Assembly (NCBI RefSeq): GCF_003312875.1
Contig: NZ_CP015163.1
Coordinates: 558,001 to 622,000 of the forward strand
DNA: 64,000 nucleotides
Source of the DNA: Amycolatopsis albispora
GTDB taxonomy: Bacteria > Actinomycetota > Actinomycetes > Mycobacteriales > Pseudonocardiaceae
Direction of reading: 5' to 3'
Positions 54,733-63,624 of this stretch are shown one piece after another. The position numbers were made by a program, and so were the translations under genes. Each line of letters begins with the position of its first letter. Within the stretch, counting starts at the first letter, position 1. The notes beneath the pieces were generated by a model. The model was not told the DNA's origin and searched no databases. It was given only the letters and a program-made list of their open reading frames with translations.

Positions 54733-55752
54733 TCAGCGCGCCTGAGCCTCCGGCAGCGTGAAGTGGACGCGGAAGGTCACCTGGGTGCCGTCGGTGTGGG
54801 TGCGGACGAGGTCGGCGAGTTCGTTGACCATCAGCAGGCCGCGTCCCCGGCGCTGGTGGTCGGGGGCGGGGAGTCGGCCGGCGAGTGGGTCGAGGCGCCC
54901 GCTCGGGGTGTGGTTGCTGGTCTGGAACACCAGGCTGTCCGCGGTGGTCCAGCCCGCCAGCGCGCCGGTGGTGTCACCGTGATCGATGCAGTTGGTGGCC
55001 AGTTCGCTGACCACGATCGCGACGTCGTCCTGCCGGTCGGGGGACAGGCCGGCGCGGGCGGCGTGGCCGACGGCCCACTGGCGGATGTCGGTGAGCGTGT
55101 GCGGGGTGAACCAGGTGGCGGGATACGTCGCCACTTCGCCGGGTTGGGGGAGCGGCTGGTTGTAGGTGTCCACGATCTGGCCGGGCGCGTAGTGCGGGCT
55201 GGTCCACCAGCGGTCGCCTTCGACGAGCAGCGGGTGGGTGGCGGTGGCGTCGGCGAGGGCGGTTTCGCTGAGGCGGCTGCTGTCGTAGGGGCAGAGGATG
55301 GTGGCGTCCCGGCCGCGGAAGGCGGCGTTGATCAGGGCTTCGTGTTGCGCGCAGGCGGGGTATTCGTCGTCGCTGCGACCGGCCCAGATGGGTTCGCCGA
55401 TGATGCGGGCGCGGCGGCCGGGGTGCTGGTCGGCGAAGGCGCGCAGCACGCCGGGAATGATGCGGCCGGGGTTGCGGCCTGCTTCGGTCATGTCCAGCCA
55501 CAGCACGCCGTCGTCGTGCACGGCGTCTTTGAGCGCCGTGAGGTTGGGGCCGGGCACGGCGACGGCGACCGGTTCGCCGTTGTCCAGCCCGGCCCGGACG
55601 AACGGCACGGTGGCGGCGAGGTAGTCGGTGTGGTCGCGGTAGAACAGGGCGGGGTGGGTGAAGGCGTCACCGTCGAGGGGACCGTGCCAGTCCAGCCTGG
55701 TGACCCCGGCAGGTCTGGAGGGGTCGGCATCCATGTGCGCGAATACCCGCAT
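54733..55752 (-). CDS. MEDS-domain anti-sigma regulatory kinase
   Basis: A 339-residue protein. Residues about 25-200 are a MEDS (methanogen/methylotroph sensory) domain: HPALFYRDHTDYLAATVPFVRAGLDNGEPVAVAVPGPN, and EPIWAGRSDDEYPACAQHEALINAAF with CPYD. The C-terminal third is an RsbW-like HATPase (IVVSELATNCIDHGDTTG; RRGRGLLMVNELADLV). Such fusions sense signals and control sigma-B-type factors. ATG 55752 is chosen; 55734 is possible. Confidence 0.85.
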   Translation of the reverse strand: MRVFAHMDADPSRPAGVTRLDWHGPLDGDAFTHPALFYRDHTDYLAATVPFVRAGLDNGEPVAVAVPGPNLTALKDAVHDDGVLWLDMTEAGRNPGRIIPGVLRAFADQHPGRRARIIGEPIWAGRSDDEYPACAQHEALINAAFRGRDATILCPYDSSRLSETALADATATHPLLVEGDRWWTSPHYAPGQIVDTYNQPLPQPGEVATYPATWFTPHTLTDIRQWAVGHAARAGLSPDRQDDVAIVVSELATNCIDHGDTTGALAGWTTADSLVFQTSNHTPSGRLDPLAGRLPAPDHQRRGRGLLMVNELADLVRTHTDGTQVTFRVHFTLPEAQAR

Positions 55753-55826
55753 GGGTGCCCGTTCTAAACGGTGACGCGTGCCTCGTCTCGCCATGCCTGC
55801 CGGGCATGGCTGGCTAGGCTCCCGGC

Positions 55827-56750
55827 ATGGAGGTGGAGCTGCGGCACCTGCGGGCGTTCGTCGCCGTCGCGACGCGCGGTTCGGTCACGGCCGCGAGCCG
55901 TGACCTGCTGATCACGCAACCGGCGCTGAGCCGGACGATCCAGCAGCTCGAAGCGGCGGTCGGGACGCGGTTGCTGGAGCGCGGCCCGCAGGGCGTCGAA
56001 CCCACCGAAGCGGGCGGTGAGCTGCTCGGACGGCTGCGCGGGGTGCTGCGTGACCTCGACGCCGCGCTGGCCGCGGCCGGTGGCCACGCGGGACTGCGGA
56101 TCGGCTTCCAGTGGGCGCTGCCCGATCCGTGGGCCAGCGACCTGCTGACCGCGTTCGAAACAGCCACCGGCGCGCGGGCGACCCTGCTGCGGCGCGACGA
56201 CATCGTGGCCGTGTTGCACTCGGGTGAGGTCGACGCCGCTCTGGTGCGCGGGGAGGTCCACGCCTCCGGCATTTCCGGCACGGTGTTGTTCGAAGAGGAC
56301 CGGCTGGCCGCGGTGTCCACGGATTCGGAGCTGGCGGCCCGCGGCGAGCTGGACTGGGCGGAGCTGCCCGCGCACCCCGTGGTGGTCAACACGGTCAGCG
56401 GCGCGACGAGCCCGCACCTCTGGCCACCGGGGAACCAGCCGTCGCAGGTGGTCGAATGCGGGAGTTACGACGAGTGGCTGGCGATCATCGCCGCCGGTCG
56501 TGGCATCGGGTCCACCACCCTCTCGGCCGCGCGGGCACACACCCACGCCCGCGTGACTTACCTGCCCCTGCGGGACGCGCCGCGGGTCGCGCTCCGACTG
56601 CTGTGGCCGACGCGCCGCACCAGCGACCCGCTGCTGCGGCGGTTCGGCGAGTGTGCCCGTTCCATGCGTGGCGCGCATGGATCTGACGCGAGCGGCATTT
56701 CCCACGGCGGCACGGGATTCCTAGGGTCGGTGGCGACGAACGACCCGTGA
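55827..56750 (+). CDS. LysR-family regulator
   Basis: A 307-residue LysR protein: VELRHLRAFVAVATRGSVTAASRDLLITQPALSRTIQQLEAAVGTRLLERGPQGVEPTEAGGELL is the DNA-binding domain, and GLRIGFQWALPDPWASDLLTAFETATGA begins the effector domain. It precedes the nitronate monooxygenase gene by 13 bp in the same direction and probably regulates it. Confidence 0.92.
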   Translation: MEVELRHLRAFVAVATRGSVTAASRDLLITQPALSRTIQQLEAAVGTRLLERGPQGVEPTEAGGELLGRLRGVLRDLDAALAAAGGHAGLRIGFQWALPDPWASDLLTAFETATGARATLLRRDDIVAVLHSGEVDAALVRGEVHASGISGTVLFEEDRLAAVSTDSELAARGELDWAELPAHPVVVNTVSGATSPHLWPPGNQPSQVVECGSYDEWLAIIAAGRGIGSTTLSAARAHTHARVTYLPLRDAPRVALRLLWPTRRTSDPLLRRFGECARSMRGAHGSDASGISHGGTGFLGSVATNDP

Positions 56751-56763
56751 GGAGCGAGAACCG

Positions 56764-57795
56764 GTGGCCGACACGATTTCCGCGCTGGGGCTGTCCATCC
56801 CGGTGCTCGCCGCGCCCATGGCTGGTGGTCCGACCACGCCGCGTCTGGTGATCGCCGCCGCCGAAGCCGGTGGCGCCGGGGTGCTGGCGGGCGGCTACAA
56901 GTCCGCCGAGGCACTGGCCGCGCAGCTCGGCGAGGTGCGGGCGGCCGGGGTGCCGTTCGGGGTGAACCTGTTCGCGCCGAACCCGGTCCCGGTCGATCCC
57001 GGCGAATACGACCGCTACCGGAACGCGCTCCAGCCCGAAGCGGACCGGCTCGGCGTCGACCTCACCGGCATCCCGGTCACCGAGGACGACGACGCCTGGC
57101 GCGACAAGGTCGACCTGCTGCTGGCGGATCCGGTGCCGCTGGCCACGTTCACCTTCGGCCTTCCGGACCGTGCCGTGATCCGCGCGCTGCGGGCGGCCGG
57201 CACGGTGACCGGGCAGACCGTCACCACCGCCGCCGAAGCCGAGCAGGCCACCGCCGCCGGGGTGGATCTCCTGGTGGTGCAGGGCGCGGCCGCGGGCGGG
57301 CATTCCGGCACGCTGAGCCCGGACCGCCTGCCGGTGGAAAAACCGCTGGCGGACCTGGTGCGCGAGGTGGCGGGGGTGACGCGGCTGCCGATCGTCGCCG
57401 CCGGTGGTCTCACGCGCGGCGGCGACGTCGCCGACGTGCTGCACGCTGGTGCGGTAGCGGTGATGGTGGGCACGGTGCTGCTGCTCGCGGGCGAAAGTGG
57501 TGCCTCGGCAACGCATCGCGCGGCGCTCGGCCAGGCCGGGCCTGGGCAGACGGTGCTGACTCGCGCCTTCACCGGCCGTCCCGCGCGGGCGCTGCGGAAC
57601 GCTTTCACCGACCGTTTCACCGCGACGGCGCCCGCGGGCTATCCGGCGCTGCACCACCTGACCAGCCCACTGCGCAAGGCCGCCGCGGCGGCCGGTGACG
57701 CGGACCGGCTCCACCTGTGGGCGGGCACGGGTTATCCCGATGCGACCGCCGAACCGGCCGCGGATATTCTTCGCCGTCTCAGCGCGCGTCTTTGA
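56764..57795 (+). CDS. Nitronate monooxygenase (class I)
   Basis: A 343-residue FMN enzyme oxidising alkyl nitronates such as propionate 3-nitronate. [34 protein letters not shown] begins the TIM barrel, GAAAGGHSG carries the catalytic His, and [33 protein letters not shown] binds FMN phosphate. GTG start with GAGGAG upstream. Its end overlaps the convergent SDR gene by 17 bp. Confidence 0.92.
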   Translation: MADTISALGLSIPVLAAPMAGGPTTPRLVIAAAEAGGAGVLAGGYKSAEALAAQLGEVRAAGVPFGVNLFAPNPVPVDPGEYDRYRNALQPEADRLGVDLTGIPVTEDDDAWRDKVDLLLADPVPLATFTFGLPDRAVIRALRAAGTVTGQTVTTAAEAEQATAAGVDLLVVQGAAAGGHSGTLSPDRLPVEKPLADLVREVAGVTRLPIVAAGGLTRGGDVADVLHAGAVAVMVGTVLLLAGESGASATHRAALGQAGPGQTVLTRAFTGRPARALRNAFTDRFTATAPAGYPALHHLTSPLRKAAAAAGDADRLHLWAGTGYPDATAEPAADILRRLSARL

Positions 57796-58738
57796 CCCGG
57801 GCTGGGAAGGGGAAGCCGACGAGTTCTTCGGACACCGCCCAGATCCGGCGCGCGTCCTCCGTGCCGCGCAGGCGTGAGTACAGCTTCTGCTCAGCCGGGG
57901 GACCCGCGAGGTGCCGGAAACCGCTGGGCCCGTAGAGACGACCGCCTTCGGCAGCGGGTGAGGTGGCCGCGTGGAGCGCGGGCAGCAGCGCCGTTTCCAC
58001 CTTGCCGAACAGGATGCCGCGTGCGGACAGCGCGCGGATGACCCGCACCAGCGCGGTGTCGCGCTCGCGGCCGACCTCCGGGCGCGCGGCCAGCAAGTTC
58101 GTCGGTGTCACCCCGGGGTGGGACAGATTGCTCGTGATGCCCCAGCCGCCGTCACGGCTGCGCCGGTCGAGTTCGAGGCCGAACAGGCCGAACGCGATCT
58201 TCGACTGGCTGTAGGCCTGGTTGCCGTGGTACTTCCGCTCCCACTGCAGATCGTCCCAGTTGATGCCGTGCTGGTCGGCGGCGATGCTGATCTGCGAGGT
58301 GACGCGCGCCCGCCCCTCGCGCAGCAGCGGCAGCAGCCGGGCCACCAGCGCGAAGTGCCCGAGGTGGTTGGTGCCGAACTGCAGCTCGAAACCGTCCTTT
58401 GTGGTCTGCCGGGCGGGCGGGGTCATCACCCCGGCGTTGTTCACCAGCAGGTGGATCGGCCGTCCTTCGCCGGTGAGCCGCTCGGCCAGTGCGGCCACGG
58501 AGTCCAAAGAGGACAGATCGAGGTCTCGCAGGGAGAGCCGGGCGCCGGGGTGCCGCTCGCGGATCTTCGCCAGCGCCGCCTCGCCCTTGCGCGGGTTGCG
58601 GACCGGCATGATCACCTCGGCGCCCGCCGCGGCGAGCCGGGTCGCCAGCCCCAGGCCGACGCCGTCGCTCGCGCCGGTGACCACCGCGAGCTTGCCGGTG
58701 AGGTCGGGCACCGGGATGTCCGGCGTGGTCTTCGCCAT
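57779..58738 (-). CDS. Short-chain dehydrogenase/reductase
   Basis: A 319-residue [35 protein letters not shown] (cofactor motif TGxxxGxG; the Arg suggests NADPH), LLVNNAGVM, the catalytic Ser in SQISIAAD, and YSQSK (Tyr and Lys). It resembles retinol-dehydrogenase-like reductases. ATG 58738 has GAAGGAAAAGG upstream. Divergent from a TetR gene with two operators between them. Confidence 0.92.
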   Translation of the reverse strand: MAKTTPDIPVPDLTGKLAVVTGASDGVGLGLATRLAAAGAEVIMPVRNPRKGEAALAKIRERHPGARLSLRDLDLSSLDSVAALAERLTGEGRPIHLLVNNAGVMTPPARQTTKDGFELQFGTNHLGHFALVARLLPLLREGRARVTSQISIAADQHGINWDDLQWERKYHGNQAYSQSKIAFGLFGLELDRRSRDGGWGITSNLSHPGVTPTNLLAARPEVGRERDTALVRVIRALSARGILFGKVETALLPALHAATSPAAEGGRLYGPSGFRHLAGPPAEQKLYSRLRGTEDARRIWAVSEELVGFPFPARVKDAR

Positions 58739-58761
58739 GGCCTTTTCCTTCTGCCGACTGC

Positions 58762-58800
58762 CTGACAACTGTCAGATTAAGCGTATTCTGACATCTGTCA
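58762..58800. promoter_or_regulatory. Double TetR operator
   Basis: CTGACA-AC-TGTCAG (58762-58775) and CTGACA-TC-TGTCA (58788-58800) are two copies of one palindrome, 26 bp apart start to start, between divergent SDR and TetR genes. Confidence 0.75.
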
Positions 58801-58835
58801 AGTTTTGTCACCCGGCTGGGGCGGAGGTGCGGGCC

Positions 58836-59525
58836 ATGGGGAGAATGAGCCGCATGGTGGGGAAGGAGCCGGTGACCGGCGCGGCGCGGGGACCGGGGCG
58901 CCCCGGCGCGGGCGCACCGCCCGTGCCCGCCGAGGCGGAGATCCTCCGGCGCGGCATGGAAGCCTTCGCCGAACTCGGGTACGACCGGACTTCGGCGCGG
59001 GAACTCGCTCGGCGCCTCGGCGTCAGCCACAACTTCATCAACGACCGCTACGGGTCCAAGGCCAATTTCTGGCGGGCCGTGGTGGACGCGATCCTCGAAC
59101 CCGACCAGCGCGAACGGCAGCGGCTGCTCGAAGCCGAGATGGACGACACCGAGCGGGTGCGCGCGATGATCACGCACTTCTACCGGGCCGCCGTCGAGGC
59201 GCCGCTGCTCGGCCGCCTGCTGGCCGACGAGTTCGGCCGCGAGTCCGAGCGGCTCGACTACCTGTACGAGCACTACGTGGCGCCGACGCTCGGCCCACTG
59301 GTGCCCGCGGTCGACCGGCTCATGGCGGCGGGCCGGATGCCGGCGGTGCCGATCGACGTGCTGTTCTTCGCCGTGATCAGCCCGGTCGCCGGGCTGGTGC
59401 AACTGCCGCTGGCGCACCGGCTCGGCCGGGCCGAGCCGGTGACCAGGGAAAGCCAGGAACGCACCGCGCGGCAGCTCGCGGACCTGGTGGTGGACGGCCT
59501 GCTCGGCCGGAACCACGCGGACTGA
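58836..59525 (+). CDS. TetR-family regulator
   Basis: A 229-residue TetR protein: EAEILRRGMEAFAELGYDRTSARELARRLGVSHNFINDRYGSKANFWRAVVDAIL is the DNA-binding domain and the rest is helical. The ATG at 58836 has GGAGG upstream; longer readings cross the operators. It should repress the SDR gene and itself through the CTGACA sites. Confidence 0.9.
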   Translation: MGRMSRMVGKEPVTGAARGPGRPGAGAPPVPAEAEILRRGMEAFAELGYDRTSARELARRLGVSHNFINDRYGSKANFWRAVVDAILEPDQRERQRLLEAEMDDTERVRAMITHFYRAAVEAPLLGRLLADEFGRESERLDYLYEHYVAPTLGPLVPAVDRLMAAGRMPAVPIDVLFFAVISPVAGLVQLPLAHRLGRAEPVTRESQERTARQLADLVVDGLLGRNHAD

Positions 59526-59531
59526 GGTTCG

Positions 59532-60908
59532 TCAGGCGGCCCGCAGGTCGGCGGCCTGGAACAGGCGGCCGCCCCGCACCACCTGGTCGACGAAGTGCAG
59601 ATTGGTCAGGTCCGCCAGCGGATCGGCCGACAGGAGCACCAGGTCGGCCAGCTTGCCGGGGGCCAGGCAACCCCGATCGTGGCGTCCGAGCATCCGGGCC
59701 GCGCCGAGCGTGGCGCCGCTGAGCACCTCGCGCGGGCTGAGTCCGGCTTCGCCGTTCAGCACCAGCTCGAGATGACCGGCGATGCCCAGCGCCTCGCCGA
59801 ACGAACCGCCGTCGGTGCCGAACGTGACGTTGGCGCCGCTGCGCGCCACCGGCTCGGCGTTGGCACGCAGGTGCACCAGGTGCGCGCGCATGGCTGCCGG
59901 GTCCACTGTGGACTCGATCGCCGCGATGGCCTCCGGGCCGCGCAGGTTGTCGTAGGTCGCGGCGGGCACCAGGCCCCGGCGGTCGTAGGCCTGCTGCCTG
60001 CCGACCGTGCCGACGACGTCCCCGAACACCTCGAAGATCATCATGGTGCTCACGTAGGAGGCGCCGGTCCGGCCCAGCAGCCGGAGGAAGTCGCGGTCGA
60101 CCGGCTCGTCGAGCACCCCGTGCAGCAGGCCGGCGGCACCGGCTTCGAGCGCCTGGGCGGCGAGCCGCTTCGCCGGGGCGTGGAAGAACACCTTGAGACC
60201 GCGCCGGCGCGCGGCGCGCACGATCGCCTCCTGCGTGTCGATCGGCATGGTCTTGAGCAGCGGGCTGCGGCCCCAGAACCAGTCGTCGTTGGCGGCCTTG
60301 ATGGCGTCCACGCCCGCGGCGGCGAGCCCGTCGACCACCTCGAAGGCGTGGTCGGGGCCGGTGACCACCACGGTGGTTTCCGGCATATCGAAGTCACCCC
60401 AGCCGCCGGGGCTGCCGAGCATGGGGCCGGTGCCCAGGTACCGCGGCGACGGCGCGTCGGGTGCCGCCGAATGCGCCTTGAGCACGGCGAAGTCGGCCAG
60501 TGAGCCGAACGGGTCGAACACCGTGGTGTAGCCGAAAGCCAGCAGCTTGGACAGGTTCGCGGCCCGCTCGGCGGCGGTGCTGCCGCCGAGGTGCTGGTGC
60601 GCGTCGATCAGGCCGGGCATGACGAACCGGCCGCGGCCGTCGACCACCTCGGCGCCCGGCGGGACCGGGACGTGCCTGCCGACCTGGACGATCCGGTCGC
60701 CGGTGATCAGCACGGTGGCTTCCGGCAGCGTCCGGCTGCCGTCGAACACCGTCGCGCCGGTGATCGCCCAGGTGCGCGGCGGTGCGGCGGCGGCGATCGG
60801 GGCCAGCGCGGTGGCGGCCAGCGCGCCGCCCGCCCCGGCCAGGAGCGCGCGGCGGCCGAGCGTGCGGGCGCCGGTGGGTGCGGACGGTCTCGCGTGAAGA
60901 TGGCACAT
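59532..60908 (-). CDS. Tat-exported amidohydrolase
   Basis: A 458-residue metal-dependent hydrolase. The N-terminus has a twin-arginine signal (GRRALLAGAGGALAATALAPIAAAA). The TIM-barrel metal ligands are the HxH in GLIDAHQHLGG, His in VFFHAPAKR and GLLHGVLDEP, and Asp in VTFGTDGGSFGE. The outer beta-sandwich starts at WAITGATVFDGSRTL and closes at CLAPGKLADLVLLSADPL. The substrate is unknown (imidazolonepropionase/prolidase-like group). Convergent with the TetR gene. Confidence 0.88.
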   Translation of the reverse strand: MCHLHARPSAPTGARTLGRRALLAGAGGALAATALAPIAAAAPPRTWAITGATVFDGSRTLPEATVLITGDRIVQVGRHVPVPPGAEVVDGRGRFVMPGLIDAHQHLGGSTAAERAANLSKLLAFGYTTVFDPFGSLADFAVLKAHSAAPDAPSPRYLGTGPMLGSPGGWGDFDMPETTVVVTGPDHAFEVVDGLAAAGVDAIKAANDDWFWGRSPLLKTMPIDTQEAIVRAARRRGLKVFFHAPAKRLAAQALEAGAAGLLHGVLDEPVDRDFLRLLGRTGASYVSTMMIFEVFGDVVGTVGRQQAYDRRGLVPAATYDNLRGPEAIAAIESTVDPAAMRAHLVHLRANAEPVARSGANVTFGTDGGSFGEALGIAGHLELVLNGEAGLSPREVLSGATLGAARMLGRHDRGCLAPGKLADLVLLSADPLADLTNLHFVDQVVRGGRLFQAADLRAA

Positions 60909-61023
60909 CGGTAGAACCCCCAGGTCCGATCGAGGTGGAAGGTGCCCGGCATTCTTCGCCGCGGCGGGCGCCGGGGCAAGGCCGGTTGATCGTCACGGGA
61001 TCGGCACTGGAAAGCTCGATCGG

Positions 61024-61581
61024 GTGAACTCGGTGATTCGCCTCGGCATGCTGGTCGGGGTGGGCGTGGCGCTCGGCGCCTGCTCCAGTCCCGCGGTGGT
61101 GCCCCCGCCGCCGGTGCCGGTGCCGTCGTCGGCCGCCCCGGCCCCGGTCTGCCCGGAGTCCGGCGTGAAGATCACCGCCGGTGAGGTGGAGGGCGCTTCG
61201 GGCCTGCGGGCGCTCGGCCTGGTGCTGACCAACTGCGGTACGCGCGACTACACCGCGAACGGTTATCCGGTGGTCCGGGTGCTGGACGCGAACGGGCAGC
61301 CGCTCGGCATCGTGGTCGGCAACGGCTCGGCTCCGGTCAGCGCGCCGGACAGCTACGACGTGGTGCCCCAGCCGGGGACGCTGGGCCCCGGCGGTCAGGT
61401 GACGGCGCGGTTGCTGTGGCGCAACACGGTGACCGACCCGGCGGTGCTGGCCAAGCACGGCGAGCACCTGGAAATCGCGCCGGCCGCCGGGGAACCGGCG
61501 CAGGTGGTCACCCCACGTGGTGGCGTGGACCTCGGCACCACCGGACGGCTGGCGGTGAACGCCTGGGCCGCGCGCCCCTGA
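61024..61581 (+). CDS. DUF4232 lipoprotein
   Basis: A 185-residue lipoprotein: signal peptide ending in the lipobox LGAC (Cys16), a Pro-rich linker, and a DUF4232 domain. That domain contains GLRALGLVLTNCGTRDYTANGYPVVRVLDANGQPL and VVPQPGTLGPGGQVTARLLWRNTV. The domain is an Ig-like fold found on actinobacterial surfaces; function unknown. GTG start. Confidence 0.85.
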   Translation: MNSVIRLGMLVGVGVALGACSSPAVVPPPPVPVPSSAAPAPVCPESGVKITAGEVEGASGLRALGLVLTNCGTRDYTANGYPVVRVLDANGQPLGIVVGNGSAPVSAPDSYDVVPQPGTLGPGGQVTARLLWRNTVTDPAVLAKHGEHLEIAPAAGEPAQVVTPRGGVDLGTTGRLAVNAWAARP

Positions 61582-61614
61582 CCCGATGCGCGTAATCCGG
61601 CGGGCAATTCTCGG

Positions 61615-61626
61615 GTAAACGTTTAC
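61615..61626. promoter_or_regulatory. GTAAACGTTTAC palindrome (LacI-type site)
   Basis: A 12-bp perfect palindrome with the central AACGTT typical of LacI-family operators, 165 bp before the secreted-protein gene and just after the DUF4232 gene. Confidence 0.45.
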
Positions 61627-61677
61627 TTGATCTCGGACCGGCGGTAACGTCGGCCTGCGCCGGAGGGGAGTTCCGAG

Positions 61678-61701
61678 CGGCGGGCCGGGGGAGGCCCGCC
61701 G
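61678..61701. terminator. GC-rich hairpin
   Basis: A 9-bp perfect stem CGGCGGGCC/GGCCCGCCG with a GGGGGA loop, between the DUF4232 gene and the next gene. It could terminate the former or sit in the leader of the latter. The rest of 61582-61790 shows no gene. Confidence 0.45.
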
Positions 61702-61790
61702 TTTCGGAGAATTGATCACACCACTGGGTGGTTTCGCGATTCCGCGTGTTCTGGCGCGCGCTTTTTCAGCAACGGAAATGGAGTGCGATC

Positions 61791-62297
61791 ATGAGAAACA
61801 GAACCATGGCCGGTCGTTTCGCGGCCGCGCTGTTCGCCGGTTCACTGACCGCGTTGTGCCTGCTGGCCCCGTCCGCTTCGGCAGCGCAGCGGAGTTGGTC
61901 ACCCGATCCGCGCGGGCCCGGCGACACCTACCCCGGCAATTGGCACTGCAATACCGGCCCCTACGTCGACGCCTGCGTGATCAATTCCCACAACGGGACG
62001 CAGCCGGTGTACAAGGCGGTGATGGTGGTCAAAAACGACACCAATCTGGGAATTCAGCTCTCGGCCCCGGTCATCAACATGTGGGCCGGGCCGAGCACGT
62101 CGAAGCAGATTCGTGACGACGGTTGTTACAACAGCGGGCTTTCGTCGGAGTACGCGGCCGCCTGTTACGGAACCGCGGCGACGTTGTCCGTGGTGTGCTC
62201 CATCAAGCCGGGAGCCACCTACGTCACGGCCAATGCCGCGGTCAACGTCGACGGTGCGCGGCAGACGAAGGTGAGCATGGTCGAGGTCAACTGCTGA
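61791..62297 (+). CDS. Secreted Cys-containing protein (168 aa)
   Basis: An exported protein with a signal peptide ending ASA-AQR near residue 31, and a mature part of about 137 residues with six cysteines (HCN, ACV, GCY, ACY, VCS, VNC), suggesting three disulfides. AVMVVKNDTNLGIQLSAPVINMWAG and YVTANAAVNVDGARQTKVSMVEVNC give a beta-sandwich pattern. ATG 61791 has GGAGTG upstream. Unknown function; a LacI-type palindrome lies upstream. Confidence 0.78.
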   Translation: MRNRTMAGRFAAALFAGSLTALCLLAPSASAAQRSWSPDPRGPGDTYPGNWHCNTGPYVDACVINSHNGTQPVYKAVMVVKNDTNLGIQLSAPVINMWAGPSTSKQIRDDGCYNSGLSSEYAAACYGTAATLSVVCSIKPGATYVTANAAVNVDGARQTKVSMVEVNC

Positions 62298-62312
62298 GCG
62301 GACCTCGCCCGG

Positions 62313-63137
62313 TCACCACGCGAGGTGGTCCACGGCCAGCCAGGTCCGCCCGGCCAGCACCGCCGGGGTCACGCCGGTGAAGGCCACTACGTCCCGGTGC
62401 AGGTGCGGCTGGTCGACGTAACCGCTGCCCACCGCCACCCCGGCCGGGTCCTCGCCCGCGGCCAGGCGGTGGGCGGCGTGGTCGAAGCGCACCAGCCTCG
62501 CCGCCCGCTTGGGCGCGAGGCCGATCTGGGTCCGGAACCGGGACCACAGTCGCTTGCGGCTCCACCCGAGTTCGACCGCCAGCTCGTCGATCCGGACCCG
62601 GCCGCGGGTGCGCGCGATCCGGTGCCACGCCCACGCCACCTCGCGTTCCACCGCCGTCTTCGCCGTTTCCAGCCGCCGGGTGAGCAGCGCTTCCGCCAGT
62701 GCGAACCGGTCCGGCCACGACCGGGCCCCGGCCAGTTGCTCCCGCACCCGCGCCGCGCCCCGGCCCCACAGGTCGTCGAGCGTCACCGCCACGTGGTCCA
62801 GTTCCGCCGGGGACACGCCCAGCACCGCGTGCGCGGTCACCGGCGACAGGCGCACCTGCACGCATTCGACCCGCTCGCCGCGCACCCGCACCGCGCCGTG
62901 CATGAACCCGGTGACCAGGCTGCCCTGCCGCTGCCTGCCGGTGGCGGCGTCGACCACGAGCGGGCCGTCGCCGAACCCGAGCGCCAGGGTGACCGCCGGG
63001 TGGGGCACGACCCGCACGTCGACCGGGCCCGCGCCGCGGTCGCGGAACCCGGCCATGCGGACGCCGGGCAACCGGCCGGGCCGCGACGGCCGCGCGACCC
63101 GCCACCTGGCCACCGCCTCGGCTTCCGGCGCGAACAT
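62313..63137 (-). CDS. AraC-family regulator
   Basis: A 274-residue regulator. The N-terminal part is a DUF6597-like sensor (RVVPHPAVTLALGFGDGPLVVDAATG), and the C-terminal AraC domain reads RVRIDELAVELGWSRKRLWSRFRTQIGLAPKRAARLVRFDHAAHRLAAGEDPAGVAVGSGYVDQPHLHRDVVAFTGVTPA. ATG 63137 is chosen; upstream extensions overlap the divergent SnoaL gene. The AraC/SnoaL-like divergent pair is common in actinobacteria, with the second gene as target. Confidence 0.9.
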   Translation of the reverse strand: MFAPEAEAVARWRVARPSRPGRLPGVRMAGFRDRGAGPVDVRVVPHPAVTLALGFGDGPLVVDAATGRQRQGSLVTGFMHGAVRVRGERVECVQVRLSPVTAHAVLGVSPAELDHVAVTLDDLWGRGAARVREQLAGARSWPDRFALAEALLTRRLETAKTAVEREVAWAWHRIARTRGRVRIDELAVELGWSRKRLWSRFRTQIGLAPKRAARLVRFDHAAHRLAAGEDPAGVAVGSGYVDQPHLHRDVVAFTGVTPAVLAGRTWLAVDHLAW

Positions 63138-63205
63138 CTGTCCAGAGTAGCCGGACGGAACATTCGTCCAAGACGCCGGCACCGCCCGCCGGGACAGTGG
63201 ATGCC

Positions 63206-63604
63206 ATGAGCCACCACAACATCCAGCCCTTCTTCGAGGCACTGGCCAGCCGTGACGCGGACCGGATCGCGGCGGTGCTCACCGAGGACTCGGAATGGTT
63301 TTCACCGCCTGGCAACGCCGTTGCCGTCGCACTCGAAGCAACCAACCACATGAAAGGCCGCGCGGCGATCGTCCAGTTCTTCGCCGACGAGTTACCGCGG
63401 TTGTTCGTGCGCGATGTCGGTGTCACCTTCAACGGTGTCCATTCGGCTGGTGAGCACGTGGTCGTGGAAGCCGAGCTGACGGCCACCCTGCCCGACGGCA
63501 ACCGCTACCTCAACGACTACTGCTTTGTCGTCGAGTTCCGGAACGGGCTGGTGCACCGGGTCCGCGAATACGCCGACACCCCTCGTGGACTCAAGTGCGG
63601 ATGA
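63206..63604 (+). CDS. SnoaL/NTF2-like protein
   Basis: A 132-residue SnoaL-like (NTF2 fold) protein: HNIQPFFEALASRDADRIAAVLTEDSEWFSPPGNAVAVAL, MKGRAAIVQFFADEL, NDYCFVVEFRNGLVHRVREYADT. The cone-shaped fold holds isomerases, cyclases or binding proteins; substrate unknown. Start ATG 63206 (GTG 63197 possible). Divergent from the AraC regulator. Confidence 0.88.
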   Translation: MSHHNIQPFFEALASRDADRIAAVLTEDSEWFSPPGNAVAVALEATNHMKGRAAIVQFFADELPRLFVRDVGVTFNGVHSAGEHVVVEAELTATLPDGNRYLNDYCFVVEFRNGLVHRVREYADTPRGLKCG

Positions 63605-63624
63605 AGCGCGGGTGGTGACCGGGT

